A stretch of 64,000 nucleotides of DNA from the NCBI RefSeq assembly GCF_002998295.1, contig NZ_CP027226.1, positions 806,001 through 870,000 of the forward strand. The letters run 5' to 3'. Position 1 is the stretch's first letter. Each line of letters begins with the position of its first letter. Below the pieces are notes generated by a model, which saw only the letters and a program-made list of their open reading frames with translations, searched no databases and was not told the DNA's origin. This document shows, piece after piece, positions 9,440-18,406 of this stretch. This DNA is from Fastidiosipila sanguinis. GTDB taxonomy: Bacteria > Bacillota > Clostridia > Saccharofermentanales > Fastidiosipilaceae. The position numbers and the translations under genes were made by a program.

Positions 9440-10495
9440 TTAATTTTTTCTAACACTTGGCTCAATTTTTATTTGGAGAAGTTCCTCAATTCTTTCATAG
9501 TGTATATTCTCTTCTTCACATTCTTGTACTTTAATTAGGAATGATTCTAAGTCTTCAGCTAATTTTGCTTTCAGATGAAGTGCTTCACCAGTAATAGGAT
9601 GATTGAAATCTAAAATGTAGGCATGCAAAAACTGTCTCTGAAGCTCTCTATTTAATTTCAAAGCTTCAAAATCTCTAGCAAGACTTGGGTCATGATAATC
9701 TCTATGATCAGTTTTCAAATAATATCCAAGTTTGCCATTTTCACGTATCTCTTTTGTATACCTGTAAGTTTGTTCCCAACCATAGAACTGATCTCCAATC
9801 AAAGGGCAACCCATGTAACGACAATGCACCCTAATTTGATGAGTTCTTCCAGTTTCAAGCAAAAATGCAATTAAACTAACTTTATTCTTTTCCCATTCAG
9901 CAAGGACTCTATAGTGGGTTAAAGCATTCTTACCCTCTTTACTGACTTTTCTAAATATTATGGTATTCTCTTCTCTTCCTATAGGTGCAGCTATAACACC
10001 AGATTTTTCAGGAAGGAAATTATGTGCCATGGCTAAGTATATTTTTTGTATAGGGGTCTTGCTTATCATATCTTGAGCATAAGGATTTTTGGCCATAATA
10101 ACCAAACCAGACGTACCCATATCTAATCTATTCGCTGGATAAAGCTTATATTCACTTAATATCGTAGAAAGGCCATCATCTCCATAAAAACGTGGATGAG
10201 TAGGCAATAAGGCAGGTTTATTTACAATCACATACCATTCATCCTCAAATACAACTTCTATACCATAAGGATTTTCAATATTTCCTGTTAATTCATCAGG
10301 AAATTTTAACTCAACTTCAAGTATATCTCCTGCTTCTACCATATCTTTGTTACTACAAAATAAAGTATTCCTTTTCAATCCTTGATTAAGTTTGATTTTA
10401 TTACAGATTCTAGTAGAAAGCCCTAATTCATTCTTAAGAATGAATTGGGCTGTTTTTCCGTCATATTTGGAGTCCACTTCATATTTTAAATACAT
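9440..10495 (-). CDS. RluA-family pseudouridine synthase (second copy)
   Basis: This 351-residue protein has a divergent N-terminal region in place of a clear S4 domain (about 1-80), then an RluA-type catalytic domain with the nucleophile in NRLDMGTSGLVIMAKN and the conserved LLETGRTHQIRVH segment. An insert of about 35 residues (near 240-280) and a Glu-rich C-terminal tail set it apart from the RluD copy at 5.9-6.9 kb. The HRLD histidine is replaced by Asn, as in some RluA-family members; the catalytic Asp is kept. Target is probably rRNA or tRNA but cannot be assigned. It lies 20 bp upstream-side from recN and could be the last gene of the nadK-argR-recN unit. Confidence 0.8.
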   Translation of the reverse strand: MYLKYEVDSKYDGKTAQFILKNELGLSTRICNKIKLNQGLKRNTLFCSNKDMVEAGDILEVELKFPDELTGNIENPYGIEVVFEDEWYVIVNKPALLPTHPRFYGDDGLSTILSEYKLYPANRLDMGTSGLVIMAKNPYAQDMISKTPIQKIYLAMAHNFLPEKSGVIAAPIGREENTIIFRKVSKEGKNALTHYRVLAEWEKNKVSLIAFLLETGRTHQIRVHCRYMGCPLIGDQFYGWEQTYRYTKEIRENGKLGYYLKTDHRDYHDPSLARDFEALKLNRELQRQFLHAYILDFNHPITGEALHLKAKLAEDLESFLIKVQECEEENIHYERIEELLQIKIEPSVRKN

Positions 10496-10515
10496 AGAAA
10501 AATTGTCTCTCTAAA

Positions 10516-12195
10516 TTACGCATTATATAGCAGTTTTCTTGCTAAAATTAAAGATTGTTCATCATCAGAATCTCCACTCAACAATCTAGCAATTTCATGT
10601 TCACGCTCTTCCTTGTTTAGCGGCTTAATATAAGTTTTTGTGGTTTCATCATCACTAGCTTTATAAATGAAGAATTGTTGATCAGCAACGGCTGCAATTT
10701 GAGCTTGGTGAGTTACACATAAGATTTGATGACTTTTTGCCAAAAGTTTAAGCTTCTCTGCCACGATTGCACTAGTTTCACCACTAATACCTGTGTCAAT
10801 TTCATCGAATACTAGTAACTGTAATTCATCCGCCTGCGCAAGTATCACTTTTATAGCTAACATTACCCTGGAGGCCTCACCACCAGAAGCTGTTTTTGAC
10901 AAAGGTTTAAAATCAGATCCTTTGTTAGAAGCAATCATAAATTCAGCATTTTCTAAGCCATAAGATTTAGCGTCAGACAAAGAAAACTTCTTGAAATCAA
11001 CTTTAAAACGTGCTGCAGACATTCCAAGATCTTTAAGCTCTTTTTCTATGCCTTCTTGTAATTTATCTGCCCACTTTTTTCTCAAGTCACTTAGTATTGT
11101 CGCTCTTTCATATAGAATTTTTATTACTTGTTCTTTTTTCTTTTGTAATTTATCTACATTATCAGCTGCTTCAATTAGTTCTTTCCTTTTATCAACAGCT
11201 TTATCATGAAATTCCCAAACTGCTTCTATAGTAAAATTGTATTTTCTCTTCAATCTGGAAATTTTATCTAAACGTCTGATTATTTCATCTAATTGATTCC
11301 CTTGAGATTCTATATACTCTAAATCATCTTGAAGCTTGTTCTTAAGATTATAAATGTCATCAATCAAGTCATTAGTTTCTATCAAAATGCCTTCATATTC
11401 ACTATTCCAGATGCTAAGATCTTGAAGGTTAGAACTAAGCTCCTCCATTTGCGTAATAGCTCCACTAGTTTCACCAACACCTTCTAGAGCAATTAAACCT
11501 TGTAAAAGAGCATCTTTTATTTTCTCCTTATTTTGGAGAAGCTCTCTTTGTTCTCTTAGAACCTCATCTTCTCCTACTTGAGGATTAACTTCTTCAATCT
11601 CATTTATTTGGTATTCCAGACTTTCTAACAAAGCTTTACGCTCTTCAGGGTCTGCAACTAAAATCTTCTCTTGACGTCTAACTTCCTGTAAAGCCTTATA
11701 AGCTTTTTGGTAATTCTCAAAAGCAGGATATATTTCTTGGTGCCCAAACCTATCTAAGAGTTCTAGATGCTTATCCTTATCAAAGATTAATTGTCTATCA
11801 TTTTGGCCATGGATATCAGCAAGTTTATCCCCCACTGATTTAAGTAAACTAAGTGTTACAGGGCGTCCATTAATACGACATAAATTTTTGCCATTTGATC
11901 TAATCTCTCTTGAAAGAATAATTTGATCTTCATCTTTATCCAAATAAGATTCTATCTCTTCATCACGGGATAAAATGTCATAAACATCAGTATATACTGC
12001 ATCAACAGTTGCTAAGTCAGCTCCTTTTCTTATTAATTCTCGATTTGCTTGTTTACCAGTAATAGCTTCAATAGCTCCAAGCAAAAGTGATTTACCTGCA
12101 CCTGTCTCACCAGTAATGCAGTTAAACCCAGGCTCAAGATCGAGACTAGCAGATTCTATTAATGCAAAATGTTTGATGTCTAATGTGCTCAGCAT
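10516..12195 (-). CDS. recN: DNA repair protein RecN
   Basis: This 559-residue SMC-like ATPase has an N-terminal Walker A GETGAGKSLLLGA near residue 30, two long central coiled coils (about 160-380), the ABC-type signature TASGGEASRV and Walker B LLVFDEIDTGISGETS. RecN acts early at DNA double-strand breaks. The start ATG overlaps the argR stop as TAATG. The argR-recN linkage is conserved in Firmicutes. Length and motifs are normal, so the gene is expected to be functional. Confidence 0.95.
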   Translation of the reverse strand: MLSTLDIKHFALIESASLDLEPGFNCITGETGAGKSLLLGAIEAITGKQANRELIRKGADLATVDAVYTDVYDILSRDEEIESYLDKDEDQIILSREIRSNGKNLCRINGRPVTLSLLKSVGDKLADIHGQNDRQLIFDKDKHLELLDRFGHQEIYPAFENYQKAYKALQEVRRQEKILVADPEERKALLESLEYQINEIEEVNPQVGEDEVLREQRELLQNKEKIKDALLQGLIALEGVGETSGAITQMEELSSNLQDLSIWNSEYEGILIETNDLIDDIYNLKNKLQDDLEYIESQGNQLDEIIRRLDKISRLKRKYNFTIEAVWEFHDKAVDKRKELIEAADNVDKLQKKKEQVIKILYERATILSDLRKKWADKLQEGIEKELKDLGMSAARFKVDFKKFSLSDAKSYGLENAEFMIASNKGSDFKPLSKTASGGEASRVMLAIKVILAQADELQLLVFDEIDTGISGETSAIVAEKLKLLAKSHQILCVTHQAQIAAVADQQFFIYKASDDETTKTYIKPLNKEEREHEIARLLSGDSDDEQSLILARKLLYNA

Positions 12196-12671
12196 TAACC
12201 TAAATACTCTCCTGTTTTAGCAAATTGCATGATTTGCTCTTCAATTTCTTCCACACTGAAGATTTCATGTACTGCTACAAAGACTGTATCATCACCAGCA
12301 ATAGTTCCTGCAATTTTATTTGATTGCATAGCATCAATCGCAGATGCACAAGCTTGACCCATTCCCGGTAATGTACTAATAATTACTAGATTCCCAGTAT
12401 GTGCACTTGAAACAACAGCTTCAGAGAAAATTTTCAATAATTTGTCAGTACCCGGATCACTAACAGAACGCATAGCAACAAATTTTTGTTTCCCATTAGC
12501 AGTATTAGCTTTTACGATATTTAACTCTTTTACGTCTCTAGATACAGTTGCTTGTGTAACGTTTAGTCCAGCTTCTTTTAATTGTTCGACTAACTCATCT
12601 TGTGTCGAGATTTCAATATCGTTAATAATTTCTAAAATCTTTTTATGTCTATCGCGTTTACCTAATTTCAT
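12195..12671 (-). CDS. argR: Arginine repressor ArgR/AhrC
   Basis: This 158-residue protein has an N-terminal winged helix (about 1-75), with TQDELVEQLKEAGLNVTQATVSRDVKELNIVK typical of ArgR, and a C-terminal oligomerisation and arginine-binding domain carrying GTIAGDDTVFVAV. ArgR binds ARG boxes as an arginine-loaded hexamer. No arginine biosynthesis genes are in the window; in Firmicutes argR is often parked between nadK/tlyA and recN, as here. tlyA, a common member of this string, is absent between nadK and argR. Confidence 0.93.
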   Translation of the reverse strand: MKLGKRDRHKKILEIINDIEISTQDELVEQLKEAGLNVTQATVSRDVKELNIVKANTANGKQKFVAMRSVSDPGTDKLLKIFSEAVVSSAHTGNLVIISTLPGMGQACASAIDAMQSNKIAGTIAGDDTVFVAVHEIFSVEEIEEQIMQFAKTGEYLG

Positions 12672-12710
12672 AATTTATACCTCTATAAAAAAACAAATTA
12701 TACAAATAAA

Positions 12711-13568
12711 CTATATTCCGCGAGCCTTTAATTTACCTGGCAACTCAGCGAAAAACTCTTTATCATCAATACAAATTATTTCCATCTGTTTCTCAGCTCT
12801 GCGAACCTGTATCTTCTGTTCATTATTAATTTTCACTGCCATTCTGCCATCTACACTAAGATATGGTTGATACAAATAGTCACTTTTTATTGCAATTTCT
12901 ACTAAATCTGTACTTTTAACAACATAGGTTCTATTCTGTAAAGTGTGTGGCGAGATTGGAGTTACAAGAACTAAATCTAATTCAGGATCTACGATTGGAC
13001 CACCACAAGACAATGCATATCCCGTGGATCCACTAGGTCCAGCTACTATAATGCCATCGCTAGGTATAGTCTGAATATAACGTTGATTAATATTTAGCTC
13101 ACATGGAATTATCCTACTTATATCACCTCTGTATAACACAGCATCATTCAAAGCGTAGTCTTGATAAATCAACTTTCCATCCAAATCTATTACTCTAACA
13201 TCAAGCATTAGCCTACTTTTCTTCGTGAAATTTCCATCAATTAATTTTTTTAACGAAGTTTCTAAGTTTTCTGAGTCGATCTCAGCTAGGAAACCAAATG
13301 ATCCTCTATTTACACCAATTATTGGTATATTTTTCCCATATATTTCTCTACATGTGTAAAGAAAAGTTCCATCTCCACCTATTGAAATAGCAATATCGAC
13401 ACCATCCCAAGAATGTTTGAAGGCAGAACCAGTACCGACATAGCGATGTTCCTCTCTTTGATCTGGATACACTACATCTACTCCTAAATTAGAAAGAATT
13501 TTTGCAGTTTTTTCTAATATATGGAAATTCGGGTCTTTATATTTATCCGCAACAATACCAATTCTCAA
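12711..13568 (-). CDS. nadK: NAD kinase
   Basis: This 285-residue protein carries the NAD kinase signature GGDGTFLYTCREIYG with the catalytic Asp, then NRGSFGFLAEID and the GSTGYALSCGGPIV segment. It phosphorylates NAD to NADP using ATP. The start codon is TTG at 13568, preceded by AGGAGG five bases upstream. It is the upstream member of the nadK-argR-recN group, with a 39 bp gap to argR. Confidence 0.94.
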   Translation of the reverse strand: MRIGIVADKYKDPNFHILEKTAKILSNLGVDVVYPDQREEHRYVGTGSAFKHSWDGVDIAISIGGDGTFLYTCREIYGKNIPIIGVNRGSFGFLAEIDSENLETSLKKLIDGNFTKKSRLMLDVRVIDLDGKLIYQDYALNDAVLYRGDISRIIPCELNINQRYIQTIPSDGIIVAGPSGSTGYALSCGGPIVDPELDLVLVTPISPHTLQNRTYVVKSTDLVEIAIKSDYLYQPYLSVDGRMAVKINNEQKIQVRRAEKQMEIICIDDKEFFAELPGKLKARGI

Positions 13569-13641
13569 GGTAGCCTCCTAGTTATTTCAATAAATATATA
13601 TATTATAGAACACTATAAATAAATTTTATTAAAATTCCTTA

Positions 13642-13998
13642 CTAGTTTTCTGGAATATAATCAATTTCATTACCATCTGCCAATAATTCTTTGACTTCGT
13701 GTTCTGCCGCATTTAACTGTTTTTTACAGATTTGTACTAATTCTGTACCTCTTCTAAATAGGTGCATTGAACGATCCAAAGCCAAGTCACTTCGTTGAAG
13801 TTCTTCTACTATCTTATCTAGTTCTCGCAATGACTCTTCAAAATCAGGTTTATCAGTGCTCTCAGTTTCTTTATCTACACCAGCGTTGGAGTTTATACCT
13901 TCTTCTTTCTTAGTAATATTATTAGCTTCATTTTCTACATCATCTAGATTTCCGCTCATCATTTCATCAATATCTATATTAAATTTTTCGTCTGACAT
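13642..13998 (-). CDS. xseB: Exonuclease VII small subunit, with acidic N-terminal extension
   Basis: The C-terminal part (about residues 50-110) matches XseB: FEESLRELDKIVEELQRSDLALDRSMHLFRRG followed by a second helix. XseB multimers bind XseA to form exonuclease VII, which degrades single-stranded DNA. At 118 residues it is longer than the usual 70-80 because of an acidic, probably disordered N-terminus. The ATG at 13998 has GGAAGG upstream, and no better internal start is seen, so the extension appears real. It starts one base after the xseA stop codon, implying coupled translation. Confidence 0.85.
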   Translation of the reverse strand: MSDEKFNIDIDEMMSGNLDDVENEANNITKKEEGINSNAGVDKETESTDKPDFEESLRELDKIVEELQRSDLALDRSMHLFRRGTELVQICKKQLNAAEHEVKELLADGNEIDYIPEN

Positions 13999-13999
13999 A

Positions 14000-15292
14000 T
14001 TACTTTCCTTCCTTCTCGATACTTACATCCAAGACTTCAACTTTTAATTTTCCATCCTGCATAAAAACATCCAATGCTTCATTTTTTCTGATATCTTGGG
14101 CTGATACTAATGGTTTGCTTTCTCCAGTTCTAGTCAACATTGAATAGCCTCTACCTAGAACTTTAAGTGGACTAAGTGCATCTAAACTTGCAACTTTGCG
14201 AGCCAAGGATTGCTCCTTATTTTTAAGCAGGTAGGTCATTCTCTGCTCTAATTTATCGGCATTAATATCTACAGCTTCTTTTTTTCTATCCAGATTTTCA
14301 TAAGGATTAAGTAAAAATCTATTTTCTGATAAATGACTCAATTTTTGATTAAGAAGTTTAATTATACTTACCATATTAGTTTTTAGTTTATCTTCTAAAT
14401 TAAATAGCCTTGTCTCAGAAAAATCAACTTTTGCAGATAAAAGTCTGGACATTTGCAATTCTTTGCTTCTCATATATTCTAAAACTTCATTAATATTTGG
14501 CAGAGCAACTTCAGCTGCTGCAGAAGGCGTAGGTGCCCTTAAGTCAGCTACATAATCACAAATGGTTGTATCACTTTCATGTCCAACAGCTGATATTATT
14601 GGTTTTTCCGAAGCAAAAACAGCTCGAGCAACACTCTCTTCATTAAAAGCCCACAAGTCTTCTAGAGATCCGCCACCTCTACCAACAATAATTACGTCAA
14701 CCTCTTCCATTTCATTTAATTTCTCTATTGACTTAACTATAGTAGGTGCTGCATTCTCACCTTGAACACTACAAGGTGCTAAAACTATCTTACTAAGAGG
14801 CCAGCGTCTTCTACTTACGTTTATAATATCTTGAATAACAGCTCCCGATCTAGAAGTTGCTACTCCAATAACTTTTGGGAATTTAGGAATTGGCTTTTTG
14901 AATTCTTCGCTATATAAACCTTCTGCTTGTAATTTCTTATTTAGCTGCTCAAATAATAAATATAGATTACCCTTTCCATCCAAGTCCATCTTATTTACAT
15001 AGACTTGAAATTTTCCATCTCTCTCATATAAGGAAACTTTCCCAGATAAAATTACAGCGTCACCATCTTTTGGTCTAAAATTCAAGCTACTAGCTGCAGA
15101 TTTAAACATTACACATGACACTTGGGCATTTTGATCTTTTAAATTAAAATACCAATGTCCTGAAGAATATACTTTGACGTTACTTAGCTCACCAACAATA
15201 GAGATATTTTGCAGCACAGATTGATTTCCTAATAAACGGAATACATATCGGTTTAATTGAGAAACTGTTATGCTTTTAATATTCTCCTGCAT
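14000..15292 (-). CDS. xseA: Exonuclease VII large subunit
   Basis: This 430-residue protein has an N-terminal OB-fold (about 1-100, with GHWYFNLKDQNAQVSCVMFK) and a catalytic domain with the conserved VIIVGRGGGSLEDLWAFNEE and SAVGHESDTTICDYVADLRAPTPSAAAE segments, then coiled coil and a C-terminal GYSML motif. It is the nuclease subunit of exonuclease VII. It lies between nusB and xseB, the common Firmicute order. Length is near normal. Confidence 0.95.
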   Translation of the reverse strand: MQENIKSITVSQLNRYVFRLLGNQSVLQNISIVGELSNVKVYSSGHWYFNLKDQNAQVSCVMFKSAASSLNFRPKDGDAVILSGKVSLYERDGKFQVYVNKMDLDGKGNLYLLFEQLNKKLQAEGLYSEEFKKPIPKFPKVIGVATSRSGAVIQDIINVSRRRWPLSKIVLAPCSVQGENAAPTIVKSIEKLNEMEEVDVIIVGRGGGSLEDLWAFNEESVARAVFASEKPIISAVGHESDTTICDYVADLRAPTPSAAAEVALPNINEVLEYMRSKELQMSRLLSAKVDFSETRLFNLEDKLKTNMVSIIKLLNQKLSHLSENRFLLNPYENLDRKKEAVDINADKLEQRMTYLLKNKEQSLARKVASLDALSPLKVLGRGYSMLTRTGESKPLVSAQDIRKNEALDVFMQDGKLKVEVLDVSIEKEGK

Positions 15293-15358
15293 ATTTCACC
15301 TTTTACATTTTTTGAATTTTTAAATTAGTAGATACCGATTAAATATTGTAGATTTTAA

Positions 15359-15907
15359 TTAACTGTTTTTAGAGTCACTTATCTTACCTAACACGGCATT
15401 AATATAGGAGTATGACTTATCATCTACATACATGTGAGAAAGCTCTACTACCTCATTAATGGCAACAGAATCAGGGACTTCATCACTAAAGAGTATTTCG
15501 TAAGTGCCAATTCTTAATAAGATTTTTTCTAATTTAGGCAATCTCTCTAAAGTCCATTTTTTAAGATGTTTTGAATATATTTCATCCAATTCATCTTTTC
15601 TTTCCCAAACGTTATAGACCAAATCTTTAAAAAACTTCAGATTAGATTCATTTAATTCAACAATTATTCCTGTTTCAAGATCTTCTCTATCAGTTTCTGC
15701 TTGTTTAGCTTTTGCTAATGCAACTTCATTACTTGAATCTATATCAAAAACAGACTGTACGGCATCCAATTCATTTGTAGTCGTATTTGCATCATTAATA
15801 ATTCTAACCTTGATAAAATTCTCAATTTGTCTATCTAGGTCATTACTTTGGCTATCTAATTGATATAAGGCCTGCATAGCTTTTTCTCTTGCAGCTTTAC
15901 GACTCAT
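15359..15907 (-). CDS. nusB: Transcription antitermination factor NusB with an internal insertion
   Basis: The N-terminus (SRKAAREKAMQALYQLD) and the C-terminal half (LPKLEKILLRIGTYEILF, then the conserved AINEVVELS segment and SYSYINAVLGKI) are typical of NusB, which acts with NusE in rRNA antitermination. At 182 residues it is about 40 longer than usual; the extra segment (about residues 35-85) is polar and Asp/Ala-rich, lying between the two helical halves. GAGGAG precedes the ATG. The first gene downstream is xseA. Confidence 0.88.
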   Translation of the reverse strand: MSRKAAREKAMQALYQLDSQSNDLDRQIENFIKVRIINDANTTTNELDAVQSVFDIDSSNEVALAKAKQAETDREDLETGIIVELNESNLKFFKDLVYNVWERKDELDEIYSKHLKKWTLERLPKLEKILLRIGTYEILFSDEVPDSVAINEVVELSHMYVDDKSYSYINAVLGKISDSKNS

Positions 15908-15963
15908 ACTTTCACTCCTCTATAAGTTTATTGTTATTGATATATATTCTCGTCTATCTATTA

Positions 15964-16200
15964 CTATCTAAAACGTCCCGGTGGGAATATTTTGTCCAAA
16001 AGCTCTCTAAAATTCTCTGAGTTCTTAATGAACTTCGCACCTAAAATAAATCCTAGAGTTGCACAGAACAAAATGAATAAAGTTTTCCATAAACCAAAAA
16101 TTACTAAAAGCAGCCCTAAACCTAGACCTGCTCCACCACCAATCAAACCAGCATCTCTACCATGTAGTATTTTAAAAATAGGTTCAAATAAATTTTTCAT
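15964..16200 (-). CDS. DUF2273 small membrane protein
   Basis: This 78-residue protein has two hydrophobic helices, the first glycine-rich (GLIGGGAGLGLGLLLVIFGLW) and the second LFILFCATLGFILGAKF, matching the DUF2273 family found next to Asp23/AmaP genes in Firmicutes. It probably sits in the membrane with the Asp23-family proteins encoded just upstream. Biochemical function is unknown. Confidence 0.8.
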   Translation of the reverse strand: MKNLFEPIFKILHGRDAGLIGGGAGLGLGLLLVIFGLWKTLFILFCATLGFILGAKFIKNSENFRELLDKIFPPGRFR

Positions 16201-16239
16201 ATCTTTAATCTCGTTTTTGCAAATTAGGTCTAGCGAAAA

Positions 16240-16791
16240 CTATCTCTCAACAACAGTTCCTAATACTTCTACTTTTTTAACATTAATTCTGACTTCTGAT
16301 ACTGCAATACCAGTATACTTTTCAATATCTTTTTTAACACGTTCTTGGATTTTTCTCATTTGTTGAGGAATCTCAACATCTGAATACAGTGTTACATCAA
16401 GAGTTAAATTTAAAGAATTCTCATCATCACTACTTACTCTTGCTTTTGCATTCTTGATTCCAGCTTGAGCTGTCTTTGCAGCATTCAAAGCTATATTTTC
16501 TATCGCTACAGAACCAATTTCTACTACACCATAGTCACTATTTGTACTTCTTCGTCCTTTAAATTTACCACCGTAAATAGCATAAAATAAACCATAAGCG
16601 AAAGCTGCAAAAATAATTAAAAGAATAATAAAGATTGTCAATCCAGTCCAAAAATTTCTTTCATTAGCCAAAAATACCATTAATTTTTGTGCTAAAGCTG
16701 AATTTTTTGACAGCAATGAAAAAGCTAAAAATGTATAAACTATACCTAAAACAGATAAAACTGCTAAAATCCAACGCCAAAACTTATTCAT
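16240..16791 (-). CDS. AmaP-like membrane-anchored Asp23 family protein
   Basis: The start is placed at the ATG at 16791 (183 residues), which follows AAAGGAG; the longer frame overlaps the upstream gene without a ribosome binding site. Two TM helices (about residues 5-28 and 50-72) are followed by a basic stretch and an Asp23/Gls24-type domain ending in TGIAVSEVRINVKKVEVL. AmaP anchors Asp23 to the membrane in Staphylococcus. Here it overlaps the Asp23 gene by 8 bp and is followed by a DUF2273 gene, the typical alkaline-shock/envelope cluster. Confidence 0.82.
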   Translation of the reverse strand: MNKFWRWILAVLSVLGIVYTFLAFSLLSKNSALAQKLMVFLANERNFWTGLTIFIILLIIFAAFAYGLFYAIYGGKFKGRRSTNSDYGVVEIGSVAIENIALNAAKTAQAGIKNAKARVSSDDENSLNLTLDVTLYSDVEIPQQMRKIQERVKKDIEKYTGIAVSEVRINVKKVEVLGTVVER

Positions 16792-17191
16792 TTTCAAACT
16801 CCTTTTCAAGCTGCGAAACATCCTTGAAATTTTCGCTTAAAATTATATCTCTCACATAAACATTGACAGAATTAACATCCAAACCTGTATATTTTTCAAC
16901 ATCAGCTTTTACGCTTGATTGGATTTGCCATGCCACTTCCGGAACATTAAAACCAAAAAAAATATTAGGATAGATATTTATATCAACGAGCTCTGAGTTA
17001 TTTGGCAAGAATGATACTTCAACTCCTTGCCCTTCGTGCCATACTCCAAAAGCTTCTTTAATCGTAGCAATTGTGCTTTTTTCCAAAGATGCAACACCCT
17101 CTACATTTAAAGAAGCTTCAGCAGCATATTGGGCAATAAAGCCCAGTGACATCGAACGCTCGCCCTTATCCTTCCTAATATTTTCTGGCAT
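16784..17191 (-). CDS. Asp23/Gls24 family envelope stress protein
   Basis: This 135-residue protein has the Asp23 core: IAQYAAEASLNVEGVASL at the start of the domain and DVEKYTGLDVNSVNVYVRDI near the end. Asp23 proteins are soluble, abundant and recruited to the membrane by AmaP, and they are linked to cell-wall homeostasis. An alternative start at Met13 cannot be excluded, but AAGGAATT precedes the chosen ATG. It lies directly downstream of efp. Confidence 0.85.
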   Translation of the reverse strand: MPENIRKDKGERSMSLGFIAQYAAEASLNVEGVASLEKSTIATIKEAFGVWHEGQGVEVSFLPNNSELVDINIYPNIFFGFNVPEVAWQIQSSVKADVEKYTGLDVNSVNVYVRDIILSENFKDVSQLEKEFENE

Positions 17192-17239
17192 ATTTAATTC
17201 CTTAATTTTCTATTATTTTATACTAAAACACAGCTAAAA

Positions 17240-17803
17240 TTAATCTTTAGCTCTATCCATATATTCACCGGTTCTGGTATCAACTCTAATCTTATCACCT
17301 GTATTAACAAATAGAGGGACCTTAACAACAGCACCTGTTTCTACTGTACAGTTTTTACTTGCATTAGTTGCAGTATCGCCTCTAACACCAGGCTCTGTTT
17401 CTACTACTTCTAATACAACAAATGTTGGTAAGTCTGCACTAATTACTCTTCCTTCTGCCACTTTAATAGTACAGGTCATACCTTCTTTTAAGAATTTAAT
17501 TTGATCTCCAAAAACTTCTCTATCCAATGGTGTTTGTTCGAAAGTCTCTGGATCCATAAAATAGAAGAAATCCCCATCTTCATAAATAAAATCTAAATTA
17601 TGATGTTCCAAAACTACTGGTTCATATTTTGCATTTGGGTTAAATGTATTCTCGATAACTGAACCTGAATCCAAGTTTCTATATTTAACTCTAACAAAAG
17701 CTGGGCCCTTTCCTGGTTTAACATGTTGGAACTCTATAACTTGACATATACTGTTATCCAACATAAATGTTGTTCCTTTTTTAAAATCTCCTGCTGAAAT
17801 CAT
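17240..17803 (-). CDS. efp: Translation elongation factor P
   Basis: This 187-residue protein spans all three EF-P domains. The domain I loop is HVKPGKGPAFVRVKYRNL, with the tip lysine that is modified in many bacteria, and domain III carries the TNASKNCTVETGAVVKVPLFV block. EF-P relieves ribosome stalling on polyproline. GGAGGAAG precedes the ATG. No EF-P lysine modification gene is recognisable in the window. Length is normal. Confidence 0.96.
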   Translation of the reverse strand: MISAGDFKKGTTFMLDNSICQVIEFQHVKPGKGPAFVRVKYRNLDSGSVIENTFNPNAKYEPVVLEHHNLDFIYEDGDFFYFMDPETFEQTPLDREVFGDQIKFLKEGMTCTIKVAEGRVISADLPTFVVLEVVETEPGVRGDTATNASKNCTVETGAVVKVPLFVNTGDKIRVDTRTGEYMDRAKD

Positions 17804-17860
17804 TCAACTTCCTCCTAAAATTTATTTTTCCTCTTTTCAATAACTTATATTTTACTAGCT

Positions 17861-18379
17861 TTATGCAATTATGTCATCAAAATACTCATTCTTCTTTGTA
17901 AGTATTTTGACAATTTTCTCTAAAAAGCGTTTAACCTGAATATAAAAAGGTTCTTCTTTATTTAATGGATCTAGCAAAACTACCTCTATGCCATAATTGT
18001 TAGCTGCCCATACATCTGTGAATATCTGATCCCCAAAATATAGCATTTCAGCTTTAGAAACCTTATACATTGCCTGTACTTTTTCAAAGGCTGTAATTCC
18101 TGGTTTTTTTGCATTTCCAATAATATCAATAGGTAAATCTTTTGCTAAATCATCAGCTCTATCTTGCTTTGCATTAGAAATAATAGCCACAATAAATCCA
18201 CTATTTTGCCATTTTTCAATTTGCTGATTTGCATAATCACTTGATTCACGACTACCATGACTAGCTAAGGTATTGTCAAAATCAAATACTGCTATTTTAT
18301 AACCTTTTGCTTTATAGGCATTTGGATCAACTTTAGATAAGCTTTTGTAATACGCATCTGGAATGAATTTTTTGAACAT
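17861..18379 (-). CDS. YqeG family HAD IIIA-type phosphatase
   Basis: This 172-residue protein has the HAD motif I VFDFDNTLASHG, motif II VAIISNAK, the conserved FGDQIFTDVWAANNYGI segment (motif IV) and a C-terminal helix. It belongs to the YqeG family of HAD hydrolases, related to phosphatidylglycerophosphate phosphatase-like enzymes; the substrate is not established from sequence. It is 27 bp downstream of pcp and upstream of efp on the same strand. Confidence 0.88.
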   Translation of the reverse strand: MFKKFIPDAYYKSLSKVDPNAYKAKGYKIAVFDFDNTLASHGSRESSDYANQQIEKWQNSGFIVAIISNAKQDRADDLAKDLPIDIIGNAKKPGITAFEKVQAMYKVSKAEMLYFGDQIFTDVWAANNYGIEVVLLDPLNKEEPFYIQVKRFLEKIVKILTKKNEYFDDIIA

Positions 18380-18406
18380 TAGTCATCCTCATTTCCATTT
18401 TTAGTT

